DNA from: Aphrophora alni
Taxonomy: Eukaryota > Arthropoda > Insecta > Hemiptera > Aphrophoridae
Length of the DNA: 64,000 bases
Assembly: GCA_963513935.1 (NCBI GenBank)
Contig: OY740772.1
Span: forward strand, 11,874,098 to 11,938,097
Direction of reading: 5' to 3'
Shown piece by piece: positions 60,516 to 64,000 of the stretch; positions within the stretch are counted from its first letter, which is position 1; every line of letters begins with the position of its first letter. The translations under genes were made by a program, and so were the position numbers. The notes below the pieces were generated by a model that worked only from the letters and a program-made list of their open reading frames with translations, was not told the DNA's origin and made no database searches.

Positions 60516-60604
60516 TTAGGCTTTTTTTTGTGAGAATTGTGTTCTGTCTGTTTGTTATACTGTATATTTTTCTCATAAGTCAAACTCAACATTTAATATA
60601 AGGG

Positions 60605-60800
60605 TTAGTGTTGTCGCCAAGAGAATTAAGTTTAGCCCTCTGTTCAAATATAATACTTTTTTAAACTGCACCCATAAGTAATTTTTTTTTAGATGTTTTC
60701 TATCTAATTGACTTTTTTGATGACAATTAATTTTGGTTGGTTTTTATTTAGTTGGGCGAGTAGGAACGTTTTTGTAATGTTTTTTGAACCTTTTATTTCT
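60605..60800 (+). repeat. Dispersed repeat family D, downstream end
   Basis: Carries GCCAAGAGAATTAAGTTTAG, CACCCATAAGTA, ATGACAATTAATTTTGGTTG and the end block GGGCGAGTAGGAACGTTTTT, followed by GTAATGTTTTTTGAACC, close to the satellite wording. Confidence 0.55.
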
Positions 60801-61219
60801 TTTCATGTGTGGCGCAACTCGAACAAGTTTTAATGCAACAATGTCGCGCATAGAGGATGTATCAAGTCGACATAGACACCACTTGATTGTTGTAAATTTT
60901 TACTAATTGAGTAACATGGATTGATATGTTTCTCGAGCGTTTTCCGTCTAAAAGGTTTAAATGATTTTCTAGAGTCATAATTCGACCTCATAAAAAATAG
61001 GCATATTTAATTTCGGCGCTATTTACTGTTATATTAGTTCAAATATTTTCCACAGGATACTTTTAATTCAACTATCCACCTACCATTCAACTACAAACCT
61101 GATTTTTAACAACCATCGAAAATATTTAAGAACCATTTTCAATTCCACCAGCTTCGCAATTTTGCACGTTTCACATTCGGACATTCTTCGCGTCCAAAAA
61201 AATCACATAACTTGCGCGC
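60801..61219. other. Interval without a recognisable gene, upstream of a promoter-like segment
   Basis: 60801-61130 is AT-rich. From 61140 the sequence becomes more GC-balanced and leads into the CCAAT/TATA segment. Confidence 0.4.
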
Positions 61220-61480
61220 AGGTCAACCGCTAGCCAATCACAGCGTCCTACCACCTGCTTTACAACCCGTCTTTCAGGATATATACGTCATAACAGTTCC
61301 CGAGTTATAGATCAGGACAGAGTTACCGTTAAGACAACTTTGTCACTGGGTCCTGGGGTCAACTTGTCCGCATAAATAGATTACCTTGCTCATAATTCCT
61401 TTCGGAGTAAGGAAATTAAATCTTTGAAACGGGTCGGCACAAAGCTCCAGTGGGTAACAATGAAATCTCCAGGTTTGTAT
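61220..61480 (+). promoter_or_regulatory. Candidate promoter and first exon
   Basis: GCCAATCACAGCG (a CCAAT box, about 61232) precedes TATATA (61280-61285). An arthropod-type initiator-like TCAG follows at 61312-61315, about 32-34 bp from the TATA box. The following 145 nt have no upstream ATG before GTAACAATGA, whose ATG at 61460 has a good insect start context. CCAG|GTTTGT at 61469-61478 could be a 5' splice site, giving a first exon ending at 61472 with only M-K-S-P encoded. The segment is clearly less AT-rich than its flanks. The spacing is what a real promoter should show, but no downstream coding exon is visible in the window. Confidence 0.35.
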
Positions 61481-61729
61481 TGTTTCTTGTACTGGTGACC
61501 GCTTACTGTGAAATAAATGATAATTTAGATATTCTATCTAACCCACTTGTTAAGATAAGGGTTTTGTTTCAATATTTACCGTTTTAAGTTTTATAATACG
61601 CTAACATGAAAGGAATTTAATAAGCTTGGTTTTACCTCTAAACAAAAAGGTAAAACATGATTTAATAATTGTGATTACAATAGCTTCACTAGTATAAACT
61701 GCACGCGCGACATAACTTTCAAACAAATT
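61481..61729. other. AT-rich interval, possible intron of the candidate gene above
   Basis: No frame or repeat recognised. If 61220-61480 is a real first exon, this would be intron sequence invaded by the family B and C repeats. Confidence 0.25.
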
Positions 61730-62060
61730 GACGACACCATCACGGTACTTACCCAGCTCCATCACAGATTATAATACAAGAAGATCCTGTAAATGTAACA
61801 CCCAAATGTTGCTTTCTTGGGTCTTTTAGGAAATGTTAAATTGTAGCCTATTGGTAGATCACAGTTTTGTTACGCAGGTTTTCTGAAGCTTGTAATTGAC
61901 GTCACGAATTTCTTGACGTAGGCTAACCTTTAACGTGCCTCGTAAATTCGTAAAAGAGTATATATTAAAATTATACTCGCTTTGCTCGTGTTTAAGTCTT
62001 GGACATGGCGCGCCTCGAAGTAGCCCGTCACGCTCGTGAAAGTGACTCGTCACTGCCGGA
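61730..62060 (+). repeat. Dispersed repeat family B copy
   Basis: AATACAAGAAGATCCTGTAA, AGGAAATGTTAAATTG, ATTGGTAGATCA, TTTCTTGACGTAGG, AACGTGCCTCGTAAATTC and CTCGCTTTGCTCGTG match the 57.6-kb copy in order. It contains TGACGTCA at 61897-61904 and a TCACGCTCGTGAAAGTGAC end. Confidence 0.7.
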
Positions 62061-62216
62061 TCTCTTTAGAGGTTAGAGTTTGAAATTAATTTTTTAATAT
62101 CTTCCTTAATTGTCATTATAAAGATATCGATTTTGGTACAAGCATAATTGAAATTTACAAATTTTTATCTTATTTAATGTGTTATTTTTGAAACAGCCGC
62201 CATTATTTTTGAAACA

Positions 62217-62688
62217 GGCTGAATGGAATAGCAGTTGAGGAATTTAAAGGGCTTTAGGTGTAGTTTTGCCAACATATTAATTTCTTCGTCAAAATAACTT
62301 CTAGTTTTATTTGATAGACACAAAATATTAGCAAAAATTTAAGTTTTCAACTTCATAGTTTTTGCCCCATAACTACTCCAAAGTCATTTTTGTTTGTTTC
62401 CGCTATATTTCTCCTACATGTGGTACAATACAAAGAATATAAATGCAAAGCTTGAAATATACAGTAGCTATCGTCTTGTCTGTGTAGACTGATTGCGACT
62501 TGCATGTATGATATTATTAGCATCCTTTGTTTTACCTACGGACCCTGATAAAAGAAATCAATGAACATACAATCCTACATTTAATGGCTATTGAATTGTT
62601 CGTCTCACAACTCACACACACTCTTATACGCTACGGATTTCTCATTGTGTGGTTAAATTAACTCGTATTCGTCATAAAAAACTGTCAA
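62217..62688 (+). repeat. Dispersed repeat family C copy 2
   Basis: Near-duplicate of 59395-59848 with small indels. Landmarks: TTAGGTGTAGTTTTGCCAAC, CAGTAGCTATCGTCTTGTCT, TTTGTTTTACCTACGGACCC. Confidence 0.85.
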
Positions 62689-62739
62689 GACGAAAAAAAT
62701 TCGAGATTTTTAATTAGATTTTTCTAAATTGCAATAGGG

Positions 62740-62935
62740 TGAGCACACTATGGACCTCAATACTAAAGTTCGCATGTCTATCTTAATCTTATGTGTTTAC
62801 GTAACAGACGACAACGACGACGGACAGACAGTATGTGGAACGTGAAGATCAGTCACAAATCAGAGATGGAAAATTTTAACAATTACAAAACTCGCCCTAT
62901 ACTTCGTATACTGGGCAAATAAAAATATTTTCTTT
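62740..62935 (+). repeat. Family B distal part
   Basis: TGTGTTTACGTAACAGACGA, CAACGACGACGGACAGAC and GTGAAGATCAGTCACAAA, followed by CTCGCCCTATACTTCG, parallel 57950-58090. Confidence 0.5.
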
Positions 62936-62939
62936 TTCT

Positions 62940-63180
62940 TATTCTGAAGTTTACGTCACGTTACATCCCCTCAGAAAACTAAAAAGTCGCGACGTCAAGA
63001 AATTTGTGATATACACAATTACAAAATTCAAAAAACCAGTGTAGTTTCTGTTTTGAATCAAATTACTCTATTGCTCTATCAAACAATTGTAAATATTCTA
63101 CAAGGCCCAAGAAACGAACTTTTTAAAATTACATTTAGAGTATCTGCATTACGTGGTATGCGCGGTCTGGGTTAGTACCA
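62940..63180 (-). repeat. Family B fragment, inverted
   Basis: The minus strand reads AATGTAATTTTAAAAAGTTC, TTTCTTGGGCCTTGTAG, TTGATAGAGCAATAG and AATTTCTTGACGTCGCGAC, in the order of the 57.6-kb copy. Confidence 0.5.
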
Positions 63181-63194
63181 TCAACTTGTTCTCA

Positions 63195-63290
63195 TATTTG
63201 TCAATATAATAATTATACCATATAATTATAATATAATTATATATTTATAATATTATAATATTACATGTCAATATTATAATTCAAATAAAT
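63195..63290. repeat. AT-only low-complexity segment
   Basis: Nearly pure A/T with many ATAATTATA and TATAATATTA self-complementary words. Likely low-complexity DNA. Confidence 0.8.
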
Positions 63291-63339
63291 AGTGCGGTAA
63301 CATTGCATAACCTTTTCCAATCACTCATCCCAAACGAAT

Positions 63340-63550
63340 AATAATAATCGTTAGTAAAAATATATCAGTCAATCAAAAAGTAAAAATGAAGTTTGGACGC
63401 CTTCTTTGAAAAAAAAAAAATTTAATAGTTAAATTAGGGTCTAAACTTGCTTTGTTTGTGTTATTAACACGTCCTTGGTGTAAGTCGTATTTGATTGACA
63501 ATTTAAGCTGTTAATGACAATTTACAAACATTGTAATTTTGTGTTTTTTT
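63340..63550 (+). repeat. Dispersed repeat family D fragment
   Basis: GTAAAAATGAAGTTTGGACG, TTAGGGTCTAAACTTGCTTT, ATTAACACGTCCTTGGTGTA and TTGATTGACAATTTA follow the family D middle blocks. Confidence 0.45.
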
Positions 63551-63584
63551 TCATGGTAGCCAACCCCGAATTTTGACTTTCCCA

Positions 63585-64000
63585 GAAAAAATTCCGAGAT
63601 ATGGTAAAAGTGTAAACTAAATCCAGAGATATGGTAAAAATGAGGGAAAAAGTCACTAGATATGGAAAAATGTATAAAACGTACCCTGATATGGTAAATA
63701 AGTGAAAAAATTCCCTAGATATGGTAAAAATTGTGTAAAATTCCCTAGATATGGTAAAAGTGTAAACTAAATCACGAGATATGGTAAAAAAGTCACTAGA
63801 TATCGAAAAATGTATAAAACGATATGGTAAATAAGTGAAAAAATTCCCTAGATATGGTAAATAAGTGAAAAAATTCCCTAGATATGGTAAATAAGTGAAA
63901 AAAGTACCGAGATATGGTAAAAATTGTGAAACAAATCCCTAGATATGGTAAAAATGAGGCAAAAAGTCACTAGATATGGGAAAATGTATAAAACGTACCC
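63585..64000 (+). repeat. About 30-bp minisatellite (CTAGATATGGTAAA...), continuing past the window
   Basis: At 63846-63905 the unit CCCTAGATATGGTAAATAAG plus TGAAAAAATT repeats with exact 30-bp spacing. Elsewhere units are about 28-32 bp with variants GAGATATGG, TCACTAGATATGG and ACGTACCC. A longer composite recurs: the GTCACTAGATATGG, AAATGTATAAAACGTACCC pair appears at 63651-63686 and again at 63966-64000. Confidence 0.93.

Larger units (their letters stand above)
60272..60562. mobile_element. Fold-back element with two head-to-head hammerhead-like ribozyme motifs
   Basis: Inverted arms of about 119 bp (60272-60390 and 60444-60562) surround a centre built from AACTATA/TTATAGCTATAACTA repeats. 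The arms match over CAGTATAACAAACA, AGAACACAATT, CCTAAGTAT, TTTCAACGACAAG, TTCAGTGATACACGAGCTAC and ACCAATCAAACTATAACT. Each arm holds a CTGAAGA..GAAACGCGT unit with hammerhead geometry. It resembles an inverted pair of Penelope-like or retrozyme terminal repeats. No protein-coding part is present. Confidence 0.75.

Noticed and set aside
28316..63550. tRNA, rRNA or snRNA genes
   Set aside because: No cloverleaf with A and B boxes and no recognisable rRNA or snRNA core was seen. The only B-box-like word is the weak one in the 56.5-kb retroposon.

Overview
This window looks like nuclear DNA from an invertebrate, most likely an insect. It is very AT-rich, has no bacterial-style gene packing, and carries (TTAGG)n/(CCTAA)n tracts, the usual insect telomere motif, at internal sites. 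It also holds decayed non-LTR retrotransposon ends, fold-back DNA elements and several satellite arrays. I cannot name the species. I see no intact protein-coding gene and no tRNA, rRNA or CRISPR array. Nearly every long reading frame falls in repeat DNA or AT-rich filler.

Layout. 1-24555 is one block of a 53-bp satellite with kilobase-scale higher-order repeats. It is degraded at its right edge, where an 892-bp inverted-repeat element (24556-25447) sits inside it; diverged monomers continue to about 25790. 25791-26215 holds a weak candidate 3'-terminal exon. 26261-28315 is a second tandem array (119-bp units) broken by three C-rich islands. From 28.3 to 51.2 kb there is transposon-rich DNA: fold-back elements, a MULE-like element with a 9-bp target duplication, three LINE ORF2 tail remnants (32.0, 48.1 and 49.4 kb), and dispersed repeat families called A, B, C, D and G here. 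51248-52480 is a 14-bp minisatellite. 52.5-63.6 kb holds more copies of the same families, a SINE-like retroposon with a 12-bp target duplication, and a promoter-like segment near 61.3 kb. A roughly 30-bp minisatellite starts near 63.59 kb and runs off the window.

Most interesting. Two fold-back elements (60272-60562 and 40845-41053) each carry a pair of head-to-head hammerhead-ribozyme-like motifs, of the minimal type known from Penelope-like elements and retrozymes. In the first element both copies keep the CTGANGA and GAAA core, a very short stem III with a UH cleavage position, and a complementary stem I. Separately, the 53-bp satellite shares its core word with the opposite strand of the 14-bp minisatellite and with the downstream end of dispersed family D, which suggests a common origin.

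There is no operon-like cooperation to describe. The content is mobile-element and satellite biology, with only weak candidates for host exons.
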